Assembly: GCF_027923385.1 (NCBI RefSeq)
Contig: NZ_BSEC01000001.1
Span: 3,012,001-3,076,000 of the forward strand
Direction of reading: 5' to 3'
Length of the DNA: 64,000 nt
Source of the DNA: Methylocystis echinoides
Lineage (GTDB): Bacteria > Pseudomonadota > Alphaproteobacteria > Rhizobiales > Beijerinckiaceae
The first letter of the stretch is position 1; every line of letters starts with the position of its first letter. Shown here piece after piece: positions 1-8,597 of this stretch. The position numbers and the translations under genes were made by a program. The notes under the pieces are model-generated. The model saw nothing but the letters and a program-made list of their open reading frames with translations. It ran no database searches and had not been told where the DNA came from.

Positions 1-753
1 TTTCTGCTTGATCTGCGCGATCTGCACGCGCATTTCATTGATCCCCGCCTGGGCTCTGGCGGTGTCCGAAATCGTCTTTCCGATCACGCCCTCCAGTCGC
101 GTCCGCTCGCGCTCCATGGCGAAGACGCGGTTGGCGGGAACCAGCTGGCGGCTGAGGAGCCGACGCAGGCTGACGAGTTCCTCATTGATGTATTTGACCT
201 GTCCCTCGGTCGCATTTTTCTCGATCTGGATTCCCTGAATTTCGTTATTCAGCTGCTCGATCTTCGCCTCGAGAATCTGGAACTGGCCCTTGATCGAGGC
301 GCGCCGCTCGTCGAAGCGCGCCGTTTCGTCCTCGACGAGCTTGGCGAGCGCCGGATCTTCCGCCGCATTGGCGAACTCCGGCGGCCAGGCGATCGTGTCC
401 TTTTCTTCCCGCTCGGCGATGAGCCGCGCTTCCAGCGCGAGGGAGGAGCGCAACTGACTCTTGAAGAGTTCCGAATTGGCCTGCGCCGCCGTTTTCTGGA
501 GACGCATGAGAATCTGGCCGGATTTGACGTGCGAGCCTTCCTTGACGAGCGTTTCGTCGACGATCCCGCCTTCGAAGTGCTGCACGGTTTTCCGATTGTT
601 CTCGACCGCAATGTAGCCCGGCGCGACGACGGCGCGATCCAGCTTCGTGATCGCCGCCCAGCCGCCGCCCACCCCGAAGGTCGCGAAGATGATCGCGTAG
701 CCGATGACGGCATATTTCCGCCATTCGAGCTCTGACGTTTCCTGTCGGCTCAT
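1..753 (-). CDS. HlyD-family type I secretion adaptor, N-terminal part (runs off window)
   Basis: Periplasmic membrane-fusion protein that links an inner-membrane ABC exporter to a TolC-like outer-membrane channel. 251 residues are visible and the frame is still open at base 1. There is a short cytoplasmic start, one membrane segment at about residues 14-33, a lipoyl-like half with VQHFEGGIV at about 55-63, and then a long charged coiled coil from about 90 onward, as in HlyD, PrtE and RsaE. The ATG overlaps the TGA of the upstream ABC transporter by four bases (ATGA), so the two are translationally coupled. Context suggests it exports the large RTX-like proteins encoded upstream. Family is secure; substrate is inferred. 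Confidence 0.93.
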   Translation of the reverse strand, partial: MSRQETSELEWRKYAVIGYAIIFATFGVGGGWAAITKLDRAVVAPGYIAVENNRKTVQHFEGGIVDETLVKEGSHVKSGQILMRLQKTAAQANSELFKSQLRSSLALEARLIAEREEKDTIAWPPEFANAAEDPALAKLVEDETARFDERRASIKGQFQILEAKIEQLNNEIQGIQIEKNATEGQVKYINEELVSLRRLLSRQLVPANRVFAMERERTRLEGVIGKTISDTARAQAGINEMRVQIAQIKQK

Positions 754-2552
754 GGATACGGCCTCCCCGCGGCCTTCGCCAGATTATTGGCGGGCTGCGG
801 CGGCTGTGGCTGTGGCTGTGGCTGTGGCTGCTGTGGCTGCTGCTGCTGCGTCGGAACCGGCTGGGCGATGAGCTTGTGCAGGATCGCGTCACGCGGGCCG
901 AAGGACTGAACGACGCCGTCCGCCATCACCAGAATCTTGTCCACCTCGGTCAGGATGTTCATCTTATGCGAGACGATGACGACCGTCCGGCGCAGCGCCT
1001 TCAGTCTCTGCATCGCGCGCAGCAGGGCTTCTTCGCCAGCGGCGTCGAGGCTCGCATTTGGTTCGTCGAGGACGATCAGGGCGGGATGCCCATAGACGGC
1101 GCGGGCCAGGGCGATTCTCTGCCGCTGTCCGCCAGACAGCGCCTGCCCGCCCTCGCCAATCTGCGTATTGTAGCCGTCCGGCAGATTCTGGATGAGTTCG
1201 TGACAGCCGGCCATCGTCGCCGCCTCGATCACGAGACCGGCTTCGCCATCCTGGAAGCGGGCAATATTGCTCGCGACGCTGCCGGCGAAGAGCTCGACGT
1301 CCTGCGGCAGATAACCGATATGGCGCCCAAGCTCCTGCGCGTCCCAGTGGGAGAGATCATTGCCGTCCAGCCGCACGACGCCGCGCAGGGGCTGCCACAC
1401 GCCGACGAGCACGCGCGCAAGACTGGACTTGCCCGCCGCGCTCGGACCCACGACGCCGACCATTTCGCCCGCCTGCAGATCGAAGCTCATGCCCTTCAGG
1501 ATCACGGCCTGCGGATTGCTCGGCGCGCCGGCGATGAGGCCGCTCACGCTCACCGCGCCTGTCGGCGCCGGAAGCGCCATGCGCACGGGTCTGTTGCCGG
1601 CGACCTTGAAGAGATTCCCCAGACGAAAAAAGGCCTCGCGCGCCGCGATGAGGCCTTTCCAGTTGGCGACAGCCGTCTCGATCGGCTGCAGCGCGCGGCC
1701 GACGAGGATGGAGCCGGCGACGATGGCGCCTGCGGAAATTTCGCGCTCGATGACGAGATAGGCGCCGGTGCCGAGAATGATCGTCTGCAGGAACATGCGG
1801 AAGAATTTGGTGAAGGCGACGATCACCCCGGCCCGGTCGCTCGCCGAGGCCTGCAATTCCAGCACCGTGTCATGCTGCAGCAACCATTGGTTCTTCAAGG
1901 GGTGCAGCATCCCCATCGCCTGGAGCACTTCCGTGTTACGGAAAACGGAGTCGGCGCTCTGGCTCGCCCGGCGGCTCGCGGCCGACGCCGCATTGAGATG
2001 CTGCTTTGTCGCCCTTTCGTTCAGCACCGTCAGACCGAGCGTGGTCAGGCTGCCAAACAGCGCTATGAACCCGAACCACGGATGCAGAAAGAAGCAGGCG
2101 ACGACGAAAATGGGAAACCACGGGGCGTCGCACAGCGCGATCAGACCGGAGCCGGTGAGAAATTCGCGCAGCGCGTCGACGTCGCGCAGGCTTTGGGGAA
2201 AATTGCCGGCGGGCATCCGCACATTGCCGTGATGAATCGCCTCGAACACCGGTCCGGCGATCTTGTCGTCAAACATCAGGCCGGCGCGCACCAGCAGGCG
2301 TGAACGCAAGGCTTCGAGCGCAGCGTGAACGACGAGCAGAATACCCGCCAGAATCGTCAGGCCGGCAAGCGTCGTGAGATTGCGGCTGGACACCACGCGG
2401 TCATAGATCTGCAACATATAAAGGGGGCTGACGAACATCAGCAGATTGATGAAGAAGCTGAAGATCATCGCCGTGACGAAGATCGGAATGGTGCTGCGCA
2501 CGCCCTGAATCAGCCGATCAGACGAGGCGCCGCTTTGGGGGAACTGAAACAT
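750..2552 (-). CDS. Type I secretion ABC transporter, permease/ATPase (PrtD/RsaD family)
   Basis: Inner-membrane half-transporter that drives export of proteins with a C-terminal signal. 600 residues from the chosen ATG, which has a GA-rich stretch upstream; an earlier in-frame ATG would add 21 unlikely residues. The first 300 residues form the membrane domain and lack a C39 peptidase. The ATPase domain has Walker A (GPSAAGKSS, about 370), signature LSGGQRQR (about 475) and Walker B LIVLDEP (about 495). The tail is an odd Gln/Pro-rich run encoded by GGCTGT-type hexamers at about 802-850. It lies 85 bases downstream of the gene ending at 2638 and overlaps the adaptor start. It probably exports the RsaA-like proteins at 4914-11459. 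Confidence 0.95.
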   Translation of the reverse strand: MFQFPQSGASSDRLIQGVRSTIPIFVTAMIFSFFINLLMFVSPLYMLQIYDRVVSSRNLTTLAGLTILAGILLVVHAALEALRSRLLVRAGLMFDDKIAGPVFEAIHHGNVRMPAGNFPQSLRDVDALREFLTGSGLIALCDAPWFPIFVVACFFLHPWFGFIALFGSLTTLGLTVLNERATKQHLNAASAASRRASQSADSVFRNTEVLQAMGMLHPLKNQWLLQHDTVLELQASASDRAGVIVAFTKFFRMFLQTIILGTGAYLVIEREISAGAIVAGSILVGRALQPIETAVANWKGLIAAREAFFRLGNLFKVAGNRPVRMALPAPTGAVSVSGLIAGAPSNPQAVILKGMSFDLQAGEMVGVVGPSAAGKSSLARVLVGVWQPLRGVVRLDGNDLSHWDAQELGRHIGYLPQDVELFAGSVASNIARFQDGEAGLVIEAATMAGCHELIQNLPDGYNTQIGEGGQALSGGQRQRIALARAVYGHPALIVLDEPNASLDAAGEEALLRAMQRLKALRRTVVIVSHKMNILTEVDKILVMADGVVQSFGPRDAILHKLIAQPVPTQQQQPQQPQPQPQPQPPQPANNLAKAAGRPYP

Positions 2553-2637
2553 CTCGCCCTGATCCCGGTTAACCGAAGAACACACGCAGGCGTGGCGCCT
2601 TATGGCCAAGCTCACGCAAGGACATCACTTAAGCGGA

Positions 2638-4269
2638 TCAGAGCACGTCCGCAAGGATTTCCTGCAACATGGATTTTTGGCCCACGATGCTGATCGAGCT
2701 GTGATCCTCGAATGTCATCGTCATGCGTTCCAGGGCGTTCGCGCCCTCCGCAATGCTCTGGGCGCTGTAGAATACATATTGTTCCTGCGACGTCTTGATC
2801 ACCGTATGCGGCGTTTCGGTCAGGAACAGCGTGAGCGTTCGCAGGAAATTGTCACCGGACAGGGCATTCGAACCCGCCGCCTGATCGGTCGCGAACACGC
2901 CGACAGAAAGCGTCACCTGATGTTTATATTCAGGCGTGGCCGCTGTCGTTTCGACTTGCGCCAACGGCTCGTCGGTCGCCAGGTTCGGCATGTCGCCGAA
3001 TGTCAGCAGCGAGTCCTCTTCCGGTTTCAGCGTGAGCAGGATGTTGTGCTGGATCAGGAATGTGCTCGCCGAGCCGGCGGCCGCGATGACGCTCATATGC
3101 GCGGGAACGTTCGCGAAGGCCAGGGGTATCCCCCTGAGCTCTGTCGCGACCTCGTCGAAATGTAGCGCAGGTCTGGTATCCGCTTCATGCGCAACCGGCG
3201 CGACCGGAGTCGGCGCGGACGGCTGGGGGCGCGGCGGCGAAACAGGCTCGCCGCTCGGCGCCGCCGTCTGGACGGCGCGCCATTCGCTTGCGAACAACAT
3301 GTTCGCGCCCCCGGCGAATTTGACCATGAAGGACGCAGCGTCGACGCCTGTCGCCACCGGCGTCGGGGCAGCGAGATTTGCGCTTGTGTCGAGCGAGACA
3401 GGCTTCGCGCCCCAGAGATGCGTGTCCAGCACAACGACGGCGGGCGTCGGCGTCGCGATCTCCATCTGCGGCTGCACAATCTGGCCGGCAGAGGCGAGGT
3501 CGTGGAAATCGATGAGCAGGCTTTGGCGCGCCAGCGCCTCCGCGCCGCCGCTGTCATGCATGAATTGCACGAGCGGATCATTAGTCGGCACGTCAAGAAG
3601 CGGCTGCTCCGGCGTCGACGCGCCCACGTCGGCATGCGTCGACTCAGCCTGCTGCGCCACGCCCGCGACGAAGACCGCCGCCGCCGCGATCTGCAGATGC
3701 GCCTCGCTCTCGGCTTGGGTCGGATCGCTTCTCGTCTCGAGAATCTGGGCGGCCGTGGCGCCGAAGGCCTCGGCGAAAAGACGCGCGCCGGCCGATTTTT
3801 TTCCTGACGCGGACTCCTCATGCGCCGCCGGCTGTGTCGCCGCCTGCGCCTCGGAAGGCGTCTTGAAGAAAGCGGCGCCGACGACGAGAAGCAGCAAGGC
3901 CGCCGGATGAATGTGGACATTGCCGCCAACCGACGCCGTCTCTTGCGTGATGCGATGGCGGGCGATCAGATCCTTGACCATCGCGCGGAAATCGCTTCCG
4001 CGCGAGACGCCGTCATAGGCGGGGCTGGCGATCAGATAGTAGCCATCGACCCGCGCGAAGTGGACGACCGGGTCGCCGTCCTCTTCGCGGCAGAACACGA
4101 ACCACGGATCTCCTTCATCCGTGAGTCCGCGATCGGTGTCGATGCGCATGCCCGCCTGCAGAAGCGCGCTTTCGACACGGTAAAACTCCGCGAGCTCCTG
4201 CGCGGTCCAGTCCCGGGACTGCTTCCGCGCCCCGGGAAACACCACGAGGTTGCGCGCGAGGTTGGACAT
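2638..4269 (-). CDS. Membrane-anchored protein of unknown function in the secretion locus
   Basis: 543 residues; function not recognised. The N-terminal 105 residues look like a compact domain that includes WFVFCREEDGDPVVHFARV. A single hydrophobic segment follows at about 122-136 (HPAALLLLVVGAAFF). The remaining 400 residues are Ala/Pro/Thr-rich with low-complexity stretches and some Ser/Thr-rich strands near the C-terminus. The simplest topology is a cytoplasmic sensor-like head, one membrane pass and a long periplasmic tail. It starts 10 bases after the XRE regulator stops and precedes the type I exporter, so the three are likely one operon. I infer a regulatory or assembly role in surface-protein export; no enzyme motif is visible. 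Confidence 0.8.
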   Translation of the reverse strand: MSNLARNLVVFPGARKQSRDWTAQELAEFYRVESALLQAGMRIDTDRGLTDEGDPWFVFCREEDGDPVVHFARVDGYYLIASPAYDGVSRGSDFRAMVKDLIARHRITQETASVGGNVHIHPAALLLLVVGAAFFKTPSEAQAATQPAAHEESASGKKSAGARLFAEAFGATAAQILETRSDPTQAESEAHLQIAAAAVFVAGVAQQAESTHADVGASTPEQPLLDVPTNDPLVQFMHDSGGAEALARQSLLIDFHDLASAGQIVQPQMEIATPTPAVVVLDTHLWGAKPVSLDTSANLAAPTPVATGVDAASFMVKFAGGANMLFASEWRAVQTAAPSGEPVSPPRPQPSAPTPVAPVAHEADTRPALHFDEVATELRGIPLAFANVPAHMSVIAAAGSASTFLIQHNILLTLKPEEDSLLTFGDMPNLATDEPLAQVETTAATPEYKHQVTLSVGVFATDQAAGSNALSGDNFLRTLTLFLTETPHTVIKTSQEQYVFYSAQSIAEGANALERMTMTFEDHSSISIVGQKSMLQEILADVL

Positions 4270-4279
4270 TGGCGACCGC

Positions 4280-4579
4280 CTATTCGTCGGCGAAAAGGAT
4301 TTCGAATGTCACCGGATCGTAGTAGCGCATCAGCGACTTGACGAAGGTCTTCGGCTCCACGTCGAGCGCCGACGCCCAGATCGTCAGCCTGTCCGGCGGA
4401 ATGCGGCCGCGCCCGTTCTCGAGCTGCGAGACGAAAGTGTAATATTCCGTGCCGACCCGACCGGCGAGTTCGCGCTGCGACAGTCCTGCGCGCTCGCGTA
4501 ATTCGCGCAGATAGCGACCGCCGTCGCGCCGCATTTCCTGAACGTCGGATTTCGCACGTTTCTGCGGGTTGCCATACAT
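4280..4579 (-). CDS. XRE-family helix-turn-helix transcriptional regulator
   Basis: 99 residues. A classic XRE fold spans about residues 19-75, with the recognition region LSQRELAGRVGTEYYTFVSQ followed by LENGRGRIP. A 25-residue C-terminal tail ends in FEILFADE. The start chosen is the ATG preceded by GGAGG eight bases upstream; a further upstream start at 4606 would add nine residues without a comparable ribosome site. It is the first gene of the regulator, unknown-protein and exporter group and sits just after the terminator of the surface-protein gene, so it is a natural candidate to control export or surface-protein expression. That target is inferred. Confidence 0.88.
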   Translation of the reverse strand: MYGNPQKRAKSDVQEMRRDGGRYLRELRERAGLSQRELAGRVGTEYYTFVSQLENGRGRIPPDRLTIWASALDVEPKTFVKSLMRYYDPVTFEILFADE

Positions 4580-4913
4580 GGACGCCGCCCTCCGCCAAAT
4601 GGTCACGTTCTAGCTGTGTAGCATAATCAATATCCCCGGTCCACGCGTCGAAGCGGAACGGAGGAACTTTTCTGGTCGGCGCAGGGGCTTCGGCCGCAGA
4701 CCGGCGATGCTCGCCGCAATCGCGGCGCAAGCCACGATCATCCGGACGGATCACAACCCTTGATTGCGCAGGGTCGCGCGCAATGACGGGAAAGTTTGGC
4801 GTGTCCCGCCCCGGCCTTGCAGGCGCCGCCCGAAGGCGACGCCCGCGATGTCGATGAGACCAGGAAGAAAAGCCAGGCGCCCATCCGAAGGCGGGCGCCT
4901 GGGGCAGTCGAGA
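4580..4913. other. Intergenic region between surface-protein gene and XRE operon
   Basis: 334 bases. It holds the surface-protein terminator (described separately) on its right and the leader of the XRE gene on its left. A TATGCT -10-like box on the minus strand at 4620-4625 lies about 40 bases before the XRE start; no convincing -35 partner is visible. Nothing else is seen. Confidence 0.4.
4862..4902 (-). terminator. Intrinsic terminator after the RsaA-like gene
   Basis: A perfect 10-bp stem, CCAGGCGCCC (4873-4882) with GGGCGCCTGG (4893-4902), is followed on the minus strand by CTTTTCTTCCT. It lies about 12 bases past the stop of the gene ending at 4914. It should separate abundant surface-protein transcripts from the downstream exporter genes. 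Confidence 0.85.
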
Positions 4914-7900
4914 TCAGACCAGGGTGACGACGTAGGAGCCGTCCTGAGTCGAGGTCGCGAGGCTCACGAGGCCCACCAGTTCGACAACCTGGTCAGCGCC
5001 GTCCTGGAAAGTGGCGGCGGCGCTGTTGTCCAGAACCAGATAGGTGTTGCCGCTATACTGGAACCAGCTGAAGGCGGAGTCCGTCGACCCGTCACCGGCG
5101 GCGGCCGCATTCAGGTAGTTGGCGAAGCTGGAAGCCCCGCCGAGGACGATCCCCGCGCCCAGCACGCCAGCAGACAGACCGCCGCCGTCATTCGCCGTCG
5201 CGCTGAAGTCGAGCGTGTCGCCCGCGCCCATCCCGGTCAGCGAGGTGTAATAGCCCGCGGCGGTCTGCACGCCGGTGAACACGATGGCGTCCGTGCCCGT
5301 GCCCACATTGACCGTGTTGGTGCCGGCAGAAGCGCCGATCGTGATCGTGTCGTTGCCCGCGCCGGCGTCAATGGTGTTGGCGCCGGTGCCGACGGTGATC
5401 ACGTCATTGCCGCTGTCGGTCGTGACGTTGTTGGCGCCATTGCCCAGCGAGATGGTGTCGACGCCCGTGCCGCCGATGACGGTGTTGGCGCCGTCATTGT
5501 TGGTCGCGGTCAGCGTATTCGCGCCATTGCCCAGCGTGAAGCTGTTGGTCGTCGCATCGTGGTTGGTGGCGTTGTTCATCGTGATGGTGTCGGTGCCCGA
5601 ACCACCCGTATAGGTGATGTTGCCCAGCGCGGCGGAGAGCACGACGACGTTGGCGTCGTTGGTCGCGCCGCCCTTGATCGTCGCGGCTCCGGCAAGCGCG
5701 CCGGCCGTCCAGGTGACGTCGCCATCGGTCACGCCGGAGGCGTCGAAGGTCGTCAGCGCCGTGCCCGTGAAGGTCAGCGTCAGACCCGCGTCGCCGGTAA
5801 CCGTCAGCGTCTTGGCGGCGGCGGCCGTCAGGGCAGCGGTATGCTCGATGCCGGTCGTGGTCGTCGCGGTGTCGTCCGTCAGGAAGTTGATCGTTTCAAC
5901 ATTGCTGATCGTCAGCCCGTTGACGTTGCGCGCCGCCGCCGACGAGACGCCAATGTTGAAAACGTCGGCCGTGCTCGTGGCGGCGTTCGCCACCGTGATG
6001 GTCGACGCCGCGGTCTGGGCGGCGTTATAGGTCACCGTGCCGCCGGAGGCGATATTGCTCACCGCCAGGGTCTGACCCAGATCGACAGCGACGTTCACCT
6101 TGCTGATGTCATCCAGGTTCGCGACATTGACCGTCACGCCGGCGCCGGCGGCGCCCGCCAGATTCACGATTTCGAAGTTCGAAATCTTCGTCGCGAAGGT
6201 CGCGCCGCCCGATGCGGTGGTCGCGTCGTCGGCATCGGCGAAGGACAGCATGTCGCCCGTGCCGGCGCCCGCGTCGATGGTCCCGCCCGTGCCAAGCGCC
6301 GTCGTGCCGGCCGACAGAGTGACAACGTCATCGCCGCCGCCGGTGGCGATCGCCTTGGTGGTCGCGCCAAGCGTGATGGTGTCCACGCCCGCGCCGCCGG
6401 TAAAGGCGGTGGTCGTGAGCAGCGCGGAGCTGATGGTCATGCCGCCGGTCGCCGCCGACGCGTCGATCGTTTCCAGAATGGTTGCGCCGGCAATGGAGGT
6501 CAGGGTCAGCTTCTTGTCGCCCGCGAGGGTGATGCTGGTCAGGGCGGTGTCCGTGACGTTCGCCACTGTCGAGGCGGTTCCCGTCGCCGTGATGTTCAGG
6601 GTCTGGATGATGTCGTCATCATCCAGCGTGCCGCCGGTGACGCCATCCACGGTGAGCGCCAGGGTCTTGGCCGCGGTGGTCGCGCCCGTGTCGCCATTGT
6701 CGATGGTGATGTTGCCGGAGGTGGCGCCCAGGCTCAGACTCGCGAGCTTGTTGGTGTTCGCGGTGGTGACGGTGCTCGCGCCCGTCACGCTGAGGGAGGT
6801 GATCGTGTCGTCGGCGGTGGAGCTGGCGGAGCCGTTCACGGTGACGGTGTTGTAGGTGACGGTCGCCCCCGTGCCCTTGGTGACGGTGGACGTCACGCTC
6901 GTCAGGGCGCCCTTGTTGGTGATGTCGACCGCGCCGGTCGTGGCCGTCGCATTTGCGGCCACGTTCTGAGTCACGGTCGCGCTGGTTCCGCCAACGACAG
7001 TGATTCCGCCGGCGTTCGAGCCGTTGATCAATCCCGTCGTCACATTGACCAAGCCGGTCACTGGCGTGACTCCGCCGATGGCGACGCTGCCGGCCGTCAC
7101 CTTGGACGCCGAAACGGTGACATTCTTGGCGCCGTCGATGATGATGGCGCCGCCTGCCAGATTGGAGTCCGTTTCGGTGACATTGGTGGCGCTCGGCACG
7201 GTGATCGTGGCACCGCCGGTGCTCGTGGCCGTCAATGTCGTCAAGCCGGTCCAGGTGGCCGCGTCGACACTGAGCGTGTCGCCGGAAGAGAGATTGACGA
7301 GTTCGATGTTCCTGACGGTCACATTGGCGGGGACGATGAACGCGCCAGCGTCGGCCTTCGTCGCGTTCAGCGTATCCGTCCCGGCGCCGCCATCAAGCGA
7401 ATCGAGGGCTGTCAGCGTCTGCGCGCCGAGCGCGCCCTTGGTGCCGTCGAAGGTGTCATATCCCGCGCCGCCGATGAAGGACGCGCCGGTGTCGACGCCG
7501 GTCGTGAGTTCGAAGGTCTTGGCGGGCGCGGTGGGCGCATTGAGGATCGGATTGACCGAGCCGGCCGCGACCGCCTCATTGATGATCGCCTGCGCCGCCG
7601 CAACCGAGGCCGTCGTCGAGTCGACGCCCTTGATGATGTTCTGCACCGCCTGGAAGGCCGGGTCGGAGGTCGTGTTCGCGACCAGGAAGGGATTGGTCGC
7701 CGACAATTGCGCGTAATATTGCGAAACAATGACCTTGTTGTTGAACGTCTTCTGACGCAGCACCGCCGCCGCGTAATCTTCAGCCGAGAGGCCGGAGCCG
7801 GCCTGCGAGGACAAATCGATCGACTGGAAGGCCTGGGTGAACTGGCCCACCAGCGACGCGCGGCTCTGGCCGGCGCCGAGCAGGCTCGTCCAGTAGAGCG

Positions 7901-8195
7901 TGCCGGCCGCGTCGCCGAGACCGCCGCCGAGATTCATGTAGAGCGCATTGACGAACTGCGTGTCCGTCATCGTCGATGGATAGGTGGCGTTGTAATAGGT
8001 CGCCTCGCCCGTGATGAAGGCGTTGGCGAGGCTCTGATATTGCGCGGCGGTCGCCTGCTGCGCGGAGAGCTGCGTCTGGGTCAGGCCCAGATAACTGCCC
8101 CAGGCGGTGTAACCGAGCGAATCGGCGGTGCGGCCATAGAGAACGATATACAACCCGTCGATCGCTTGCTGCACAGTCGGGAGAGGCGAGGCCAT
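4914..8195 (-). CDS. RsaA-like surface-layer/RTX protein with DUF4214 N-terminus
   Basis: 1093 residues, acidic, very rich in Thr, Ala, Gly, Asp and Asn, with almost no Cys: the profile of a secreted S-layer protein. Residues 5-200 form a DUF4214-type helical region (YIVLYGRTADSLGYTAW). The middle is a long beta-helical stretch. RTX-like Ca-binding repeats occur late (GNDVITVGTG, GAGNDTITIG, about 945-980). The last 85 residues (YLNAAAAGDGS, WFQYSGNTYLVLDNSA, VELVGLVSL) resemble the C-terminal secretion region of Caulobacter RsaA as I recall it. The ATG has AAGGAG seven bases upstream, and a strong terminator follows. Export by the adjacent type I system is inferred. Confidence 0.88.
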   Translation of the reverse strand: MASPLPTVQQAIDGLYIVLYGRTADSLGYTAWGSYLGLTQTQLSAQQATAAQYQSLANAFITGEATYYNATYPSTMTDTQFVNALYMNLGGGLGDAAGTLYWTSLLGAGQSRASLVGQFTQAFQSIDLSSQAGSGLSAEDYAAAVLRQKTFNNKVIVSQYYAQLSATNPFLVANTTSDPAFQAVQNIIKGVDSTTASVAAAQAIINEAVAAGSVNPILNAPTAPAKTFELTTGVDTGASFIGGAGYDTFDGTKGALGAQTLTALDSLDGGAGTDTLNATKADAGAFIVPANVTVRNIELVNLSSGDTLSVDAATWTGLTTLTATSTGGATITVPSATNVTETDSNLAGGAIIIDGAKNVTVSASKVTAGSVAIGGVTPVTGLVNVTTGLINGSNAGGITVVGGTSATVTQNVAANATATTGAVDITNKGALTSVTSTVTKGTGATVTYNTVTVNGSASSTADDTITSLSVTGASTVTTANTNKLASLSLGATSGNITIDNGDTGATTAAKTLALTVDGVTGGTLDDDDIIQTLNITATGTASTVANVTDTALTSITLAGDKKLTLTSIAGATILETIDASAATGGMTISSALLTTTAFTGGAGVDTITLGATTKAIATGGGDDVVTLSAGTTALGTGGTIDAGAGTGDMLSFADADDATTASGGATFATKISNFEIVNLAGAAGAGVTVNVANLDDISKVNVAVDLGQTLAVSNIASGGTVTYNAAQTAASTITVANAATSTADVFNIGVSSAAARNVNGLTISNVETINFLTDDTATTTTGIEHTAALTAAAAKTLTVTGDAGLTLTFTGTALTTFDASGVTDGDVTWTAGALAGAATIKGGATNDANVVVLSAALGNITYTGGSGTDTITMNNATNHDATTNSFTLGNGANTLTATNNDGANTVIGGTGVDTISLGNGANNVTTDSGNDVITVGTGANTIDAGAGNDTITIGASAGTNTVNVGTGTDAIVFTGVQTAAGYYTSLTGMGAGDTLDFSATANDGGGLSAGVLGAGIVLGGASSFANYLNAAAAGDGSTDSAFSWFQYSGNTYLVLDNSAAATFQDGADQVVELVGLVSLATSTQDGSYVVTLV

Positions 8196-8491
8196 CTATA
8201 AGCTCCTTAAGAGATTTCAAGATCGTCGCACGGCGCACAGCCTTCAAAACATGCATGGGCGCGCGATACGGATAGCCTTACGGCCAACCTCAAGTTGCAC
8301 TCTCGGGGGCGCCCGTGTCAAGAATACTCTATGGGGAGATCGATTTTTTTCTTGTATAGGTTGTAAACTATGCCGGCAGCCAAGCTGCTGAAATAAAGCA
8401 ATTTTTCAGGATCGTTTGCTGCTAGTCGCTTATGGGATAAGTCGAATTACTATCGCGCTGGTTGCATTTCGGGGAGCGTCCGAAAACGCAA
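8196..8491 (-). promoter_or_regulatory. Leader/promoter region of the RsaA-like gene
   Basis: The 402-base gap between the two surface-protein genes has two parts: the terminator of the upstream gene (8485-8520) and a leader of about 290 bases. The leader is AT-rich at 8320-8440, unlike its surroundings. A TTGACA box lies on the minus strand at 8316-8321, about 120 bases before the start codon, with no good -10 at 17 bases. The paralogue at 8598-11459 has a TTGACA at a similar distance. The exact promoter is uncertain. Confidence 0.4.
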
Positions 8492-8520
8492 AATGGCGCG
8501 TCACCAGGACGCGCCATTGA
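8485..8520 (-). terminator. Intrinsic terminator after the second surface-protein gene
   Basis: A perfect 10-bp stem, AATGGCGCGT (8492-8501) with ACGCGCCATT (8509-8518), is followed on the minus strand by TTGCGTTTTCG. It sits about 80 bases past the stop at 8598. Confidence 0.75.
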
Positions 8521-8597
8521 GCAAGTTTCAGCCATGCGAGCCGCCCGACCCCCCTCCCCGCTTGCGCGGAGAGAGGAGATGCGCGGGCGCGCCTGAC

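Noticed and set aside
801..850. GGCTGT tract at the end of the ABC transporter gene considered as a frameshift hotspot
   Set aside because: The unit is six bases and keeps the frame; the stop and four-base overlap with the adaptor are intact.
4764..8201. Very long plus-strand open frame (over 1100 codons) opposite the RsaA-like gene
   Set aside because: Arg/Gly/Asp/His-rich translation with no domain; the frame stays open only because the opposite Thr/Ala/Gly-rich gene has few codons that read as stops on this strand.
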